NCBI GenBank assembly: GCA_963742655.1
Contig: CAVUMM010000006.1
Coordinates: forward strand, 62,001-126,000
Direction of reading: 5' to 3'
From: JAICLK01 sp963742655
Lineage (GTDB): Bacteria; Patescibacteriota; Saccharimonadia; Saccharimonadales; UBA4665
DNA length: 64,000 nt
Positions within the stretch are counted from its first letter, which is position 1; each line of letters begins with the position of its first letter. The translations under genes were made by a program, and so were the position numbers. The notes under the pieces are model-generated. The model was given only the letters and a program-made list of their open reading frames with translations, had not been told where the DNA came from and searched no databases. This document shows positions 35,003 through 43,997 of the stretch, piece after piece.

Positions 35003-35052
35003 GCGGCATGTAATACTTCAGTTTGAATGTCGTGTTTGGTGCGTGGCGAATT

Positions 35053-35316
35053 TTACGCGGGCTTGGGTTCGAGTTTGGTTAGGCGGGATTCGTGATTATC
35101 TAACCGTTTTTCGGTTTCGTCGTTGGATTTGTCTAGTGCATCAGCGACAGAATGCGAGAGGTCGTCGATTTTCTGATCGACATTTTTAAAACTTGATCTC
35201 ATTTCACCTCGCAAATTACTAATGTCTCCGCGTAAATCATCAAGCTGCTGCGTCAGCTGTTGTGTAACAGTCGCAGCGATAAATTGCTTCAGGTCGTTAA
35301 TAAGTTCTTCGTTCAT
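35053..35316 (-). CDS. Small coiled-coil protein, 87 aa
   Basis: Heptad-like repeats run through most of the protein (DDLRGDISNLRGEMRSSF, then KIDDLSHSVADALDKS). It is similar in kind to the coiled-coil hypothetical proteins common in CPR genomes. No membrane segment. A run of Gln (TQQLTQQL) precedes the coil. It lies between the toxin-antitoxin pair and xthA. Confidence 0.75.
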   Translation of the reverse strand: MNEELINDLKQFIAATVTQQLTQQLDDLRGDISNLRGEMRSSFKNVDQKIDDLSHSVADALDKSNDETEKRLDNHESRLTKLEPKPA

Positions 35317-35334
35317 GCGGTGTATTATAACACC

Positions 35335-36135
35335 TTATAAATCTATTGTAATACTAACTGGGCAGTGATCGCTGCCCATGACGGCGGGGTGGATTTCGGC
35401 GGATTTGACTTTATCGCGCAGGGCTTCGGACACCAGTATATAGTCGATGCGCCAGCCGACGTTTCGGGCTCGCGAATTTGCGAAATAGCTCCACCAGGTG
35501 TAGAAGCCATTACCTTGCTTAAAAATCCTAAGCGTGTCCACGAAGCCGGCGTAAATGAAGCGTTGGAAACCTTCGCGTTCTTCGTCGGTGAAGCCCTTTT
35601 TGCCTTTGTTGGTTTTAGGATTAGCCAGATCGTCCTCTGTATGAGCAACGTTTATATCACCACAGAAAATAACAGGTTTTGAAGTTTCGAGCCGTTTCAT
35701 GTACTCAAAAAACGCCGGGTCCCACTGCTCGTGGCGTGTTTTCAGGCGTGATAAATCATCTTTGACGTTGGGCGTGTACACCGAAACGACATAGTACGTT
35801 TCGTATTCGGCAGCAATAACCCGGCCCTCTTTATTCGGGTCGCCGTATACATCGCCGGTCACCTTGAACTTGTCGATTATATCTCGCGGCAAGCCGTCTA
35901 TGACTCGCAACGGTTTTTGTTTGGTGAAAATCGCCGTGCCGGAGTATCCGGGTTTTTCGGCGGAGTACCAAAATTCATCATACTCAGGCAGATCAAACAC
36001 CGCCTGGCCTTGCTTGGCCTTGGTTTCCTGCAGGCACAAAATATCAGGCTGCTCTTTTTCGACGAACGGCAGAAAGACGTCTTTTTTCAACACGGCCCGG
36101 ATGCCGTTCACATTCCACGAATAAATCTTAGTCAT
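35335..36135 (-). CDS. xthA: Exodeoxyribonuclease III (AP endonuclease)
   Basis: Cuts 5' to abasic sites and removes 3' blocks in base-excision repair. 266 aa, normal length. Conserved residues: WNVNGIRA with Asn, LCLQETK with the metal-binding Glu, FCGDINVAH, WRIDYILVS, and the C-terminal SDHCPVSI with the catalytic His. A TAGGAT box seven bases before the ATG suggests a leaderless transcript. Confidence 0.96.
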   Translation of the reverse strand: MTKIYSWNVNGIRAVLKKDVFLPFVEKEQPDILCLQETKAKQGQAVFDLPEYDEFWYSAEKPGYSGTAIFTKQKPLRVIDGLPRDIIDKFKVTGDVYGDPNKEGRVIAAEYETYYVVSVYTPNVKDDLSRLKTRHEQWDPAFFEYMKRLETSKPVIFCGDINVAHTEDDLANPKTNKGKKGFTDEEREGFQRFIYAGFVDTLRIFKQGNGFYTWWSYFANSRARNVGWRIDYILVSEALRDKVKSAEIHPAVMGSDHCPVSITIDL

Positions 36136-36216
36136 CGTTTTTATCCTATCACGCGGTCGGCGGCAGTTACTAGTGGCGCTTGACGAGGTGGCTAACGCGC
36201 CGTATATTTAGCTGCA

Positions 36217-37074
36217 ATGCCAAAGGCTGACACTCCCACAGCAAAATTGCCCCTGCTGTTAACGGTTGATGGCGAGTCCAAGACTGCCAAGACAACAGCT
36301 ACCGATGCTATCTGCACCGCACTCAAAAATCATGGATGGCGTGTATATGAGGCGGATGCAGGCTCGTTTTTTCGGCGCATGACTGTTTGCGCGCTTGAAA
36401 CCTTAGGTTTCGACGATCTGAATATTGAGGATCCAAACATTGCAACCCAAGATTTATATACGGCACTCAAACGTATCATCGGGGCGGATGCGGCGTTTAC
36501 CGATCGCGATTGGCCAAACCTTCAAAGCAATCTCGTCGAGCGCTATGTATCGGTCGTCGGCAATGCCACCATGGCCCAAAATGCCAAAGAAGTATGGTTT
36601 GACAAGATCACTAAAGACGCTGTGGCGCGCAAATCTGACATTCTGGTTATAAATTCGCGCAATCCTCGCGAACGGTTGAGAAAATGGCAATCGCCCGTGT
36701 TGGATATGCTTGTGTATTGCGAACCCGGAGAGGCGGCGCGCCGCATTTTATTCGCTCGCGGGATTGAAAAGCCTTCCAACAAACAGCTGGCAGCCCAAAC
36801 GGCCGATGTCGAACGTCGCCGGTTCCTTGATCGTAATCGCGATAAATATGTTTACGTTGACCCGCGCCACGTCATTGCATATGAGGACACTACAGCCGGC
36901 GGGGTTGAACAAATTGTGGAGCAAAGTTGGTCGCTCGATTCAGTACATGATGCAGCCGAAGACCTTCCGGCCACAATCCGTCTAGATACGACGCGCATAA
37001 ATCTTAAGCAGACCAAAGCTATTATTTCGGCGCTTGCGCTGGCGGCAGTCAATTATCAGCGCGTTACAACGTAG
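36217..37074 (+). CDS. P-loop kinase resembling cytidylate kinase
   Basis: 285 aa. Walker A-like VDGESKTAKTT near residue 17 replaces the CMK motif (DGPSGSGKG/S), and RFLDRNRDKY near residue 200 resembles the CMK lid/arginine region. The middle matches CMK in length and helix order but is diverged, and a C-terminal extension of about 60 residues is added. The nucleotide substrate is a guess. TATATT box eight bases before the ATG. The last 11 bases overlap the convergent Clp gene. Confidence 0.6.
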   Translation: MPKADTPTAKLPLLLTVDGESKTAKTTATDAICTALKNHGWRVYEADAGSFFRRMTVCALETLGFDDLNIEDPNIATQDLYTALKRIIGADAAFTDRDWPNLQSNLVERYVSVVGNATMAQNAKEVWFDKITKDAVARKSDILVINSRNPRERLRKWQSPVLDMLVYCEPGEAARRILFARGIEKPSNKQLAAQTADVERRRFLDRNRDKYVYVDPRHVIAYEDTTAGGVEQIVEQSWSLDSVHDAAEDLPATIRLDTTRINLKQTKAIISALALAAVNYQRVTT

Positions 37075-39457
37075 CGGCAGGCGTGTTAAGATCGTTGGCG
37101 TCAAGCACGACGTGGTCGCCGGGGTTGGTCTGGCCGGCCAGAATGCGAGCGGCGATGGTATCCTGGACGGTTCGCTGCAACATGCGGCGCATCGGACGGG
37201 CGCCAAGACGCGGGTCGTAACCGGCGGCTACGATTTTTTCGGAACCGGCCGGCGTGAGCTCGACTGAAATATTCTGGTTGGCCAACGTTTTGTTGATGTC
37301 GGCCATCATCAGGCTGACAACCTGTCCGAGCTCGCTTTGGTTCAGCGGGCGGAATAATACGATTTCATCAAATCGGTTGAGCAGTTCCGGCTTGAACTGG
37401 CCGGTATTGATCAGCTGGTCGGTGAATTCCTGCTCAAAACTTTCCAGCGGCTCGCCGCGCGCCACGCGGTTGCGAATCGTGTCGGCGCCGGCGTTGGATG
37501 TGCAAATTATGATGCAATCTTTGAATGATGTCGGCCGGCCGGTGGTGTCGGTCAATTGTCCTTCGTCAAGCAATTGCAGCAGCAGGTTCAAAATATTCGG
37601 ATGCGCTTTTTCGATTTCGTCGAGCAGAACCACGCTGAACGGTTGTTCACGGGCGGCCATGATGAGGCTCTTGGTGTCGGTCGCGCCATTTGATAGCAGC
37701 CGCTGCACGTCTTCCGGTTGCTGGTATTCGCTCATGTCGAGCCGGATCATATTGTCTTCCGCACCGAAGTATGTCGCCGCGATGGATTTGGCCAGTTCGG
37801 TTTTGCCTACCCCGGTAGGCCCCAGAAATAAAAAGCTGCCGATGGGGCGTTTGGGATTTGACACCCCTGCTCTGGCCCGCCGCAGCGCCGCAGCCACGAC
37901 GCTCACGGCCCGGCTCTGGTTGATCATACGCTGGTGGATTTGGTCTTCCAGGTGCAACAGCTTATCGGCTTCGACCGGCGCGGCCGAGCTGACTTTGACG
38001 CCGCGCGTTTGCTCGATGGTTTGCTGGACCGACAATGCCGTCACCACATTTTGGTCGGCGTGCGTCGTCGCCTGTTCTAACAAGCGGATGGCCTTGCCCG
38101 GATACGCCATGTCCTGTTCGTAGCGGCCGCTCAGGCGATAGGCTTCGCGAATTGCCTCGTAGGCGATCATCACGCGGTGTTTGCCTTCCAGATTCAGGGC
38201 TTCGTCTTCGGCGATGCGCATGGTGTCAGCCTCGGAGCGGTCATTCAAAACAATTGGCGTGAGTAAGCCCGCGAAGGCTTCGTTGTTTACTTTGAGTCGC
38301 TGGTAGTCATTCGGCGTCATAGCAAACATCATCTGAACCGAATGGCTTTGTATGACCGGCAGCAGAATCTGCGTGGCATCAAACGAACCGGGTCCGCTGC
38401 CAAAGAACAATTGCGCGTCGTCGAAGAATAAAATCACATTGCCGGCGTGGGCTGCTTCATATAAAAGTATCAGAACGATTTGCTCCAGTTCGCCTGGCCC
38501 GCGCGCATTTGCCAGGATAACCGCCGGTTGCAGCCGGATAATTTGCAGATGCGCGATGCGGGCGTTGTCATCCATAGTTAGCAAAGCCTGAGCCAGCGCG
38601 GAAGCATGCTCAGTTTTACCCACACCCACGGGGCCGATCAGGGTGACGGCCGGCGCGCCGCTGGCGAGTGCCGATTTGATTGCTTCGACGCTTGGCGACG
38701 CTGCCAGCCAATCATAATGTCCGCCGCTGTGTTCGACGGCTTGGCTGATGTTATATCCGAATTGGTTGAGGCGTGGCGTAAAGCCGTTGGCCCAATCGCG
38801 CCCCACACCGCCGAAGAACGGCTGTTCACGTTGTATTGATTCCAGTCCGCGCATCAGCCAGGCTATCACGTTATCAAGGTCATCCGGTCCGAGTTTCATC
38901 TGTTTGAGCGTGGTTTGCACGTTCGGTGACAAACGCAAAATTGCACCGGCAACGTGGCACGGCTCAATCACCCTGCTGTTTGTTGCGACCGCCAGGCGCA
39001 TGGCCTCCTGCCACGTTGCAAACATGCCTGATTCAAGCGGGCTGACATTTTGCTCCACGAGACTTTTGGGTAATAGTAAATGATTCGTTACAAAGCCCAC
39101 CTGCCAGTGAGTGTAGATTGCCTGCCAGACAATCCTTGGATTGAGCGGTACGCCAGGTCGCAATAAGCCAAGTATTTCGCCTGAGAGGCGCTCGTCCAAG
39201 CTGTCGCCGGTCGGCGCTAAAGGTTTCAGATCTCGGCTATACCATGTCGCTAGCGAATAACAAATCAGCGCCAAGCTGAGTGCCAAATATGCAAATCGCG
39301 ATGACTCGAACAGCAATATCAAAGCCGCGAGCAGCAGGAACGCGCCCATGCCGAACTGCAACACCTGCAGACCGCTGCGTCCGAACCTGGCGGCGAGCCG
39401 GGCCTTTCGCGCTCGTTCGCTCGATAAATCAAGTGAAATTTCCGGCTGCCCGTCCAT
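37064..39457 (-). CDS. Membrane-tethered Clp-type AAA+ ATPase
   Basis: 798 aa from ATG 39457. Two membrane helices (about residues 33-72) are followed by a Clp_N-like helical region and two AAA+ modules. AAA1: Walker A GPVGVGKTE and an altered Walker B FFDDAQ. AAA2: Walker A GPTGVGKTELA, Walker B LLDEIEKAH, sensor CTSNAG, and a D2-small domain with GARPMRR. This is the ClpB/ClpC type; I could not find a clear IGF-type loop for ClpP binding, so it may be an unfoldase without a protease. Start overlaps the stop of the upstream 119-aa gene (TGATG). Confidence 0.9.
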   Translation of the reverse strand: MDGQPEISLDLSSERARKARLAARFGRSGLQVLQFGMGAFLLLAALILLFESSRFAYLALSLALICYSLATWYSRDLKPLAPTGDSLDERLSGEILGLLRPGVPLNPRIVWQAIYTHWQVGFVTNHLLLPKSLVEQNVSPLESGMFATWQEAMRLAVATNSRVIEPCHVAGAILRLSPNVQTTLKQMKLGPDDLDNVIAWLMRGLESIQREQPFFGGVGRDWANGFTPRLNQFGYNISQAVEHSGGHYDWLAASPSVEAIKSALASGAPAVTLIGPVGVGKTEHASALAQALLTMDDNARIAHLQIIRLQPAVILANARGPGELEQIVLILLYEAAHAGNVILFFDDAQLFFGSGPGSFDATQILLPVIQSHSVQMMFAMTPNDYQRLKVNNEAFAGLLTPIVLNDRSEADTMRIAEDEALNLEGKHRVMIAYEAIREAYRLSGRYEQDMAYPGKAIRLLEQATTHADQNVVTALSVQQTIEQTRGVKVSSAAPVEADKLLHLEDQIHQRMINQSRAVSVVAAALRRARAGVSNPKRPIGSFLFLGPTGVGKTELAKSIAATYFGAEDNMIRLDMSEYQQPEDVQRLLSNGATDTKSLIMAAREQPFSVVLLDEIEKAHPNILNLLLQLLDEGQLTDTTGRPTSFKDCIIICTSNAGADTIRNRVARGEPLESFEQEFTDQLINTGQFKPELLNRFDEIVLFRPLNQSELGQVVSLMMADINKTLANQNISVELTPAGSEKIVAAGYDPRLGARPMRRMLQRTVQDTIAARILAGQTNPGDHVVLDANDLNTPAATL

Positions 39458-39816
39458 CACAGCAAACCTTTCACTATTCCGGCGACGATTGCCAGCGGGA
39501 TGAGCGGCCAGACGATAATCATGATGGCTGCCAGCATGCTCATCAAAAGTAACATCACCGCTGCGGTTAAGAGCACGAGAATCCGTACGGTGAAACCTAC
39601 GGCACGGCTCACCAAATTGTCGCCTGCCGCGCGCAACTTGGCCTCCAGGCTGGCGCCCGGATTGCTGACGATTCGCCGCCACGGCGCAAAAAGCGTACTA
39701 AGCAGAAGCGGCGCCGAAAAAGCCCTGGACGTTTGTGCAACCCGCCGCCATCCCAAACGCGCTTGGTCGCGCCAGCCTTCACCGTACCACCAAATAAAGA
39801 ACTGCGCCGCTAACAT
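39457..39816 (-). CDS. Small membrane protein coupled to Clp ATPase
   Basis: 119 aa, starting MLAAQFFIWWYGEGW; the ATG at 39816 is seven bases after TACAAT. A C-terminal pair of hydrophobic helices (about residues 74-115) is preceded by a basic amphipathic stretch (WRDQARLGWRR). The stop overlaps the Clp start by one base, which indicates coupled translation and a likely complex with the membrane Clp. No known family. Confidence 0.75.
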   Translation of the reverse strand: MLAAQFFIWWYGEGWRDQARLGWRRVAQTSRAFSAPLLLSTLFAPWRRIVSNPGASLEAKLRAAGDNLVSRAVGFTVRILVLLTAAVMLLLMSMLAAIMIIVWPLIPLAIVAGIVKGLL

Positions 39817-39894
39817 GCTGTTAATTGTATCACTAAGCAAGGCTTGTAGCTTATGCTAACGCACCTGAAGAAGCAACGGTGTTACACTGTGGAC

Positions 39895-40299
39895 ATGTTG
39901 GTTGTCGCAGAAACGATTTTTCCCTCTCAGAATTTCCTCAAACCAGACACTGTTCGATTTATATTCTCGTGTTTTCAAAATGGACACCCTGAAAAGTTGC
40001 CGCCTTCCCCGATCGTTCGTGAGGATGGCGAAGGTAATCTTGTGGCGATAGACGGTCATAACGTGGTTGCAGTGCAAGCGTTTCGGCATGAGTCTGTCGA
40101 TGTCATCGTTGCCAGTTCGCGCGAGCCGGTGTTGCCCGACACGTCAGACGCAAATCGAGTGCGCAACCGCATGCTCGCTCAGAGCTTTGAGTCCGTGCTG
40201 CTCGCTCGGGAACAAATGATAGCCCAGGGTGTACTAACTTTCGGTGATCTGATAGCAAAATATCCGCAGCTTTTTACTGAAGCACCGGACGCCTGGTAA
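39895..40299 (+). CDS. ParB/sulfiredoxin-fold-like protein
   Basis: 134 aa. The stretch KLPPSPIVREDGEGNLVAID followed by GHNVVAVQAF has the layout of the ParB/Srx fold (P-I-V/I-V-x-DG...DGHHRL-A-A). The HHR-type residues are changed to HNV, so nucleotide binding is unsure. The ATG at 39895 is six bases after TACACT, hence leaderless; an earlier ATG at 39853 overlaps the promoter. Confidence 0.55.
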   Translation: MLVVAETIFPSQNFLKPDTVRFIFSCFQNGHPEKLPPSPIVREDGEGNLVAIDGHNVVAVQAFRHESVDVIVASSREPVLPDTSDANRVRNRMLAQSFESVLLAREQMIAQGVLTFGDLIAKYPQLFTEAPDAW

Positions 40300-40302
40300 C
40301 CG

Positions 40303-40773
40303 CTAACTTTCAGGTGCCGGCTCATTTTTCGCAAGATAATCGGCAACGCCTTTTTCCCAGCCGTGCTGGAAGTAATCATCCGGGTTCAACGCAGCTACGT
40401 CTGCCCAAAGATATTTGTCATGATTCGGTCCGTGTTGAATTACTCCGCCTAAATAAGTGGCCGAGAATCCGACTCCAAAAATCAACGCCGGAAGTTTGGT
40501 TTTAAAATCTATGCGATTCACCTGAAACGTCGTTACCGGGTTCCCGATTTGGTATTTGACATCATCACCAAGTTCCTCATGCATTTTCCGTGCGATAGCA
40601 TCCTGGATATCGCCTCCGAATTCATCAGGCAATATTCGGCCGCCAGGCAGATCCCAATCGCCGAATACATCATGCAGCAACAACAATTTATCGTTGTCTC
40701 TTAAGAACACTTTTACGGCAATGTTGAATTGACCCTTATTTGTGCTGCTAGCACCGGCAAATTCTGGCTGCAT
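40303..40773 (-). CDS. Nudix-fold protein with altered Nudix box
   Basis: 156 aa. The box reads GGRILPDEFGG then AIARKMHEELGDD: the EE pair is kept, but RE is changed to RK and there is a small insertion. So the protein is either a Nudix enzyme with unusual metal binding or a binding-only homologue. Its start lies within the end of the upstream P-loop kinase gene (26-base overlap), suggesting the two act together on a nucleotide or sugar phosphate. Confidence 0.8.
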   Translation of the reverse strand: MQPEFAGASSTNKGQFNIAVKVFLRDNDKLLLLHDVFGDWDLPGGRILPDEFGGDIQDAIARKMHEELGDDVKYQIGNPVTTFQVNRIDFKTKLPALIFGVGFSATYLGGVIQHGPNHDKYLWADVAALNPDDYFQHGWEKGVADYLAKNEPAPES

Positions 40774-41377
40774 GGCTGACTACTAGTTCTCCTACGCGTG
40801 GTTTGTCTTCCTGGATTATATCAATCAGGTGATTAAAAAGCCTAGCAGCGAGAGTAGCGCCCTGCAAATCAATTTGCACGTTTTCAATTACCACCAAACC
40901 AGGTATATCGAGCAGATCAGTCGGCTCATCGCCTAATCTTTTTTGACGCTCGCTGTCAGCAAGATCAGGTGATCGTGCCAGCATCCGCCGTTCCCTGACG
41001 GCACGCTCGCTTTGAATGAGCACCGGCCAAGCGCCTGCAGCCAACAAATGCCTTCCGCTCGGCGACCTTACAAAATCATTATTCCCGGAATAAACCGCAA
41101 CCGATCCGCCCCTTTCTTCAACTCGTTCAAATCCATATTGAGCGATACCGCTATCCGGGCCCAGGTCGCGTTGCCACGGGTGTTCAATTTGACCGTCAAG
41201 GACCATTCGGTTGAATAAGGCGTCAGTAACATGACTATTTTCGAGCAAGTTATCTCTTAGACGATTGCCTCTTGTTACGAACCGTTTCGGCACCCTAACG
41301 TCATTGCGTTCTCGAACGGAGTCAACGGTACTTGACTTTCCGCTGCAGGAACTTCCAAACACAATAATTTTTTCCAT
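40748..41377 (-). CDS. P-loop kinase, PhnN/guanylate-kinase-like
   Basis: 209 aa. Walker A GSSCSGKSST at residue 8 and the following RFVTRGNRLRDNLLENSHV resemble the start of ribose-1,5-bisphosphokinase (PhnN) and guanylate kinase. HPWQRDLGPDSGIAQYGF fits the substrate loop. The lid region is short. TATTAT box six bases before the ATG. Overlap with the Nudix gene supports a joint role in nucleotide metabolism or sensing. The exact substrate is unknown. Confidence 0.7.
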   Translation of the reverse strand: MEKIIVFGSSCSGKSSTVDSVRERNDVRVPKRFVTRGNRLRDNLLENSHVTDALFNRMVLDGQIEHPWQRDLGPDSGIAQYGFERVEERGGSVAVYSGNNDFVRSPSGRHLLAAGAWPVLIQSERAVRERRMLARSPDLADSERQKRLGDEPTDLLDIPGLVVIENVQIDLQGATLAARLFNHLIDIIQEDKPRVGELVVSHAARICRC

Positions 41378-41434
41378 GCCTGGATAATAAACCAGGAATG
41401 TGACTTAGCTGGTGGACAATTATTCACTAAATTT

Positions 41435-42091
41435 TCAGGCGGAATCGGTGTACGTTGCTTCGCTGAAACCGCTATCCCGGTCGAGATCAAGCACTTCCTT
41501 GGTCGCACTGAGCATTAGCGTTGATTCGGAGAGTTCTGCCTGAGTCATGGTCAGAAACTGGCGGTCACCTACTTCTTGTTCGAAGTCAGAGAAATTTCCC
41601 TGGAAAACGACGAAAAACTTGTCGAATACATACAGATTGCCACTACTTTGAACCCTTTTGCGGTGGACGCACTTAAACTTGGGCTCATCGGACTTGATTT
41701 GATATCGGTCTAAGAATTCTTGTATTTGTGCTTGCAGCGAAGTTGAACTTATAACGCCAAATGTTAGTAAGTGCAGCTGGCCAAGGTATGGTTGCTTTAA
41801 TTTTCGCATGACTAGAATTGCTCCGTCCGGACCGTGCAGTTCTATCATGCAGGAAACAGTCGGAAAGAGATCATGATTAAGCTCGAGGTTATTATTCAGG
41901 TAGACGATGCCCTTTTGGGCCAGCTTATATTCGCCTTTGGCGGGAGACTCAATATAGCCGGCTTTTTGCAGTTGCTTCAGGTGGTACGTCAAATTATCCG
42001 ATGTTTCGGCGACATCGCGTAATAGTTCGGCAAACTGCTTGGCGTCGTTCTGCCGCAGGCTGTCCAAAATTTCCAGTTGTGTCGGATGCAT
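41435..42091 (-). CDS. Winged-helix regulator with C-terminal sensor domain
   Basis: 218 aa from ATG 42091. Residues 1-60 form an ArsR-type winged helix (LLRDVAETSDNLTYHLKQLQKAGYI). The C-terminal half, from MIELHGPDGAILVMRK, resembles a Nudix-like or small-ligand domain without a Nudix box, a design known from NrtR-type regulators. The adjoining genes on the same strand include a Nudix and a kinase gene, which may be its targets. TACTAT box six bases before the ATG. Confidence 0.75.
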   Translation of the reverse strand: MHPTQLEILDSLRQNDAKQFAELLRDVAETSDNLTYHLKQLQKAGYIESPAKGEYKLAQKGIVYLNNNLELNHDLFPTVSCMIELHGPDGAILVMRKLKQPYLGQLHLLTFGVISSTSLQAQIQEFLDRYQIKSDEPKFKCVHRKRVQSSGNLYVFDKFFVVFQGNFSDFEQEVGDRQFLTMTQAELSESTLMLSATKEVLDLDRDSGFSEATYTDSA

Positions 42092-42155
42092 ACCTTTATA
42101 GTAGTGCAAGATTCGTCAAGTGGTGAATCCCTTTTCGGTTGTATCCGAAATTTTC

Positions 42156-43580
42156 TTAGAAATTATTCCACAAATGCTGGTTGGTGATTTCGTGGTGGTA
42201 GAGTACCTCGGCGTCTTTGACTGTGTTGCCGAGCTCGCGCGGGTTGCGGTTGGCGACCTCCTGCTTGTACGACAGGTATTTTTGCTTGGCGGATTCGCCG
42301 ATGATGTCAGCGATATAATCGCTGGATTTGAAAATACGGATGGCGTCCTGGATGGTGCCGGGCAAAAAGCGAACGCGCGGCCGTTTGCTGCTGTCCTGTT
42401 TCGGCGCTTTGTCTTCCAAGCCGGTTTTGAGAATAGCAAGCAGCGCCAGGTATGGGTTGGTGTCTGGCGCGACCGATCGGATTTCAATGCGGGCGCTGCG
42501 CTCGTTGCCGAACGGAATACGCACCATCGAGCCGCGGTCGATGGCCGAAACTTTAATTTGATTCGGCGCCTCGAAATTCGGATCGAGCCGGCGATAGGCA
42601 TTCACGCTCGAGTTCAAAATCAGGCAAAGCTCCGGCGCTCTGGCGAGCAGCTTTTCTACGAAATCCCAGCCGACTTTCGACAAACCGTCCTTGCCTTTTT
42701 TGTCGTAGAAAAGGTTCTTGCCGTTTTTGTTCAGCGAAAAGTTCGTGTGCATGCCGTTGCCGTTGATACCCTGGATCGGCTTCGGCAAAAACGTGGCGGT
42801 CATGCCCATGCTCATCGCGACCTGCCGGCAGACTAATTTGTAGAGCTGCACATGATCGCAGGCACGTACGACGTCGGTGTAGGAAAAGTTGATTTCGAAC
42901 TGCGAGGGCGCGACTTCAGGGTGATCTTTTTCGTTCTTAAACGCCATGGCGCGCTGGACTTCCGCAGTCGTGTCGATGAAACGGCGCAAGTCGTCGAGCG
43001 GTAACGAATGGAAGTAGCCGCCGGTGGAAACAAATCGAAAGCCCTGATGCGCGTCGTAATGCTGTTCGGCGTCGATGCCGGCCAGCAAAAAACCTTCGAG
43101 CTCGGGCGCCATGTACGCTTCCAGGCCGTCCTTGGCTTTAATCTTTTGGGCGTACGCCTGCAATTGGCCGCGGAAATCCGACTCGTACGGCGTCATGTCG
43201 CGGTTGCAGACATTTGCGAATACAACTACTTTGCCTGGACCGAATATGTCCGACGGCAAAAGCGTAAAGCTTGTCCAGTCGATTTGCAGCCGCAAGTCCG
43301 ATTCGTGCAGCTCGCTCAAACCTTTGATTGACGATCCGTCAAATGTTAAATTATCCAGCGAGTCCAGGAAAAATTTCTTGTCGTAATCAAGCATGTGCAG
43401 CCGGCCCTCGATATCCGAGAAACAGACAGTAACCGCCTTGACGCGCTTTTCGCCCGCCAGATATTTACAATGTTCTTTCTCAGCCTGCACCGGATTAGTC
43501 AGCGCCCGAGCCTTCAGATTTAGTTCCTCGAGCTCTTCGTAGCTAAGCTCCAAGAATTTTTTAAGTGCCGAGTTCTCCAT
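42156..43580 (-). CDS. glnA: Glutamine synthetase
   Basis: Joins ammonia to glutamate. 474 aa from ATG 43580 (MENSALKK), preceded by GGGGG; the upstream TTG start is not supported. Motifs: DGSSIKG in the beta-grasp domain, ELEGFLL, APSQFEINF (metal-binding Glu), NGNGMHTNFSL (family NGSGMHxHxSL, with a second His changed to Asn), NSSVNAYRRLDPNFEAPN and the Arg-rich RSARIEIRS. An obvious adenylylation Tyr loop was not found. A rare assimilation enzyme for CPR genomes. It is one of few long genes here with a real ribosome site. Confidence 0.95.
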   Translation of the reverse strand: MENSALKKFLELSYEELEELNLKARALTNPVQAEKEHCKYLAGEKRVKAVTVCFSDIEGRLHMLDYDKKFFLDSLDNLTFDGSSIKGLSELHESDLRLQIDWTSFTLLPSDIFGPGKVVVFANVCNRDMTPYESDFRGQLQAYAQKIKAKDGLEAYMAPELEGFLLAGIDAEQHYDAHQGFRFVSTGGYFHSLPLDDLRRFIDTTAEVQRAMAFKNEKDHPEVAPSQFEINFSYTDVVRACDHVQLYKLVCRQVAMSMGMTATFLPKPIQGINGNGMHTNFSLNKNGKNLFYDKKGKDGLSKVGWDFVEKLLARAPELCLILNSSVNAYRRLDPNFEAPNQIKVSAIDRGSMVRIPFGNERSARIEIRSVAPDTNPYLALLAILKTGLEDKAPKQDSSKRPRVRFLPGTIQDAIRIFKSSDYIADIIGESAKQKYLSYKQEVANRNPRELGNTVKDAEVLYHHEITNQHLWNNF

Positions 43581-43779
43581 ACGTGAAACCCCCAATTAAT
43601 CCTTCGCCCTCTGATAATTATAAATTATATTATAATTAGTATAGTCATTGCAAAAAATATATTAATTATCAATAAATTAATGCTTAATTGTCGATAAAAT
43701 AATATTTGCGGCGAAATAAATAAGAAACCAGAAAATGTTACATCAAAATTTGCCGCCCATAGACACATACGGCAAAATT

Positions 43780-43869
43780 TGGCGGAGAGAGTGGGATTCG
43801 AACCCACGGTACGGTTGCCCGCACACACGCGTTCCAGGCGTGCACCTTCAACCACTCGGTCATCTCTCC
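43780..43869 (-). tRNA. tRNA-Ser (GGA)
   Basis: Type II tRNA of 90 bases on the minus strand. Acceptor GGAGAGA/TCTCTCC, discriminator G, CCA encoded (43780-43782). Anticodon stem CACGC/GCGTG around CTGGAAC gives anticodon GGA. A long variable arm and T-arm GTGGGTTCGAATCCCAC are present. Confidence 0.96.
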
Positions 43870-43997
43870 GCGGAAGACGCTTTTATTATACAGAAAGATA
43901 TAAAAGTTCGGCACGACATATGTTATACACAATCAAGCAGCTTGCTTCTCAAACCATAAGCGTTGTATTATTGTGCGTAGATAAAGGAACAAAAATC

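Noticed and set aside
39458..39682. Upstream extension of the Clp frame
   Set aside because: It overlaps the 119-aa membrane-protein gene in another frame and gives a low-complexity Arg-rich sequence; the TGATG overlap at 39457 supports the shorter start.
43735..43997. Reading frames over tRNA-Ser, including one giving GFEPTV-type sequence
   Set aside because: This is the usual spurious translation antisense to a serine tRNA. The real downstream gene starts at 43998 with its own ribosome site.
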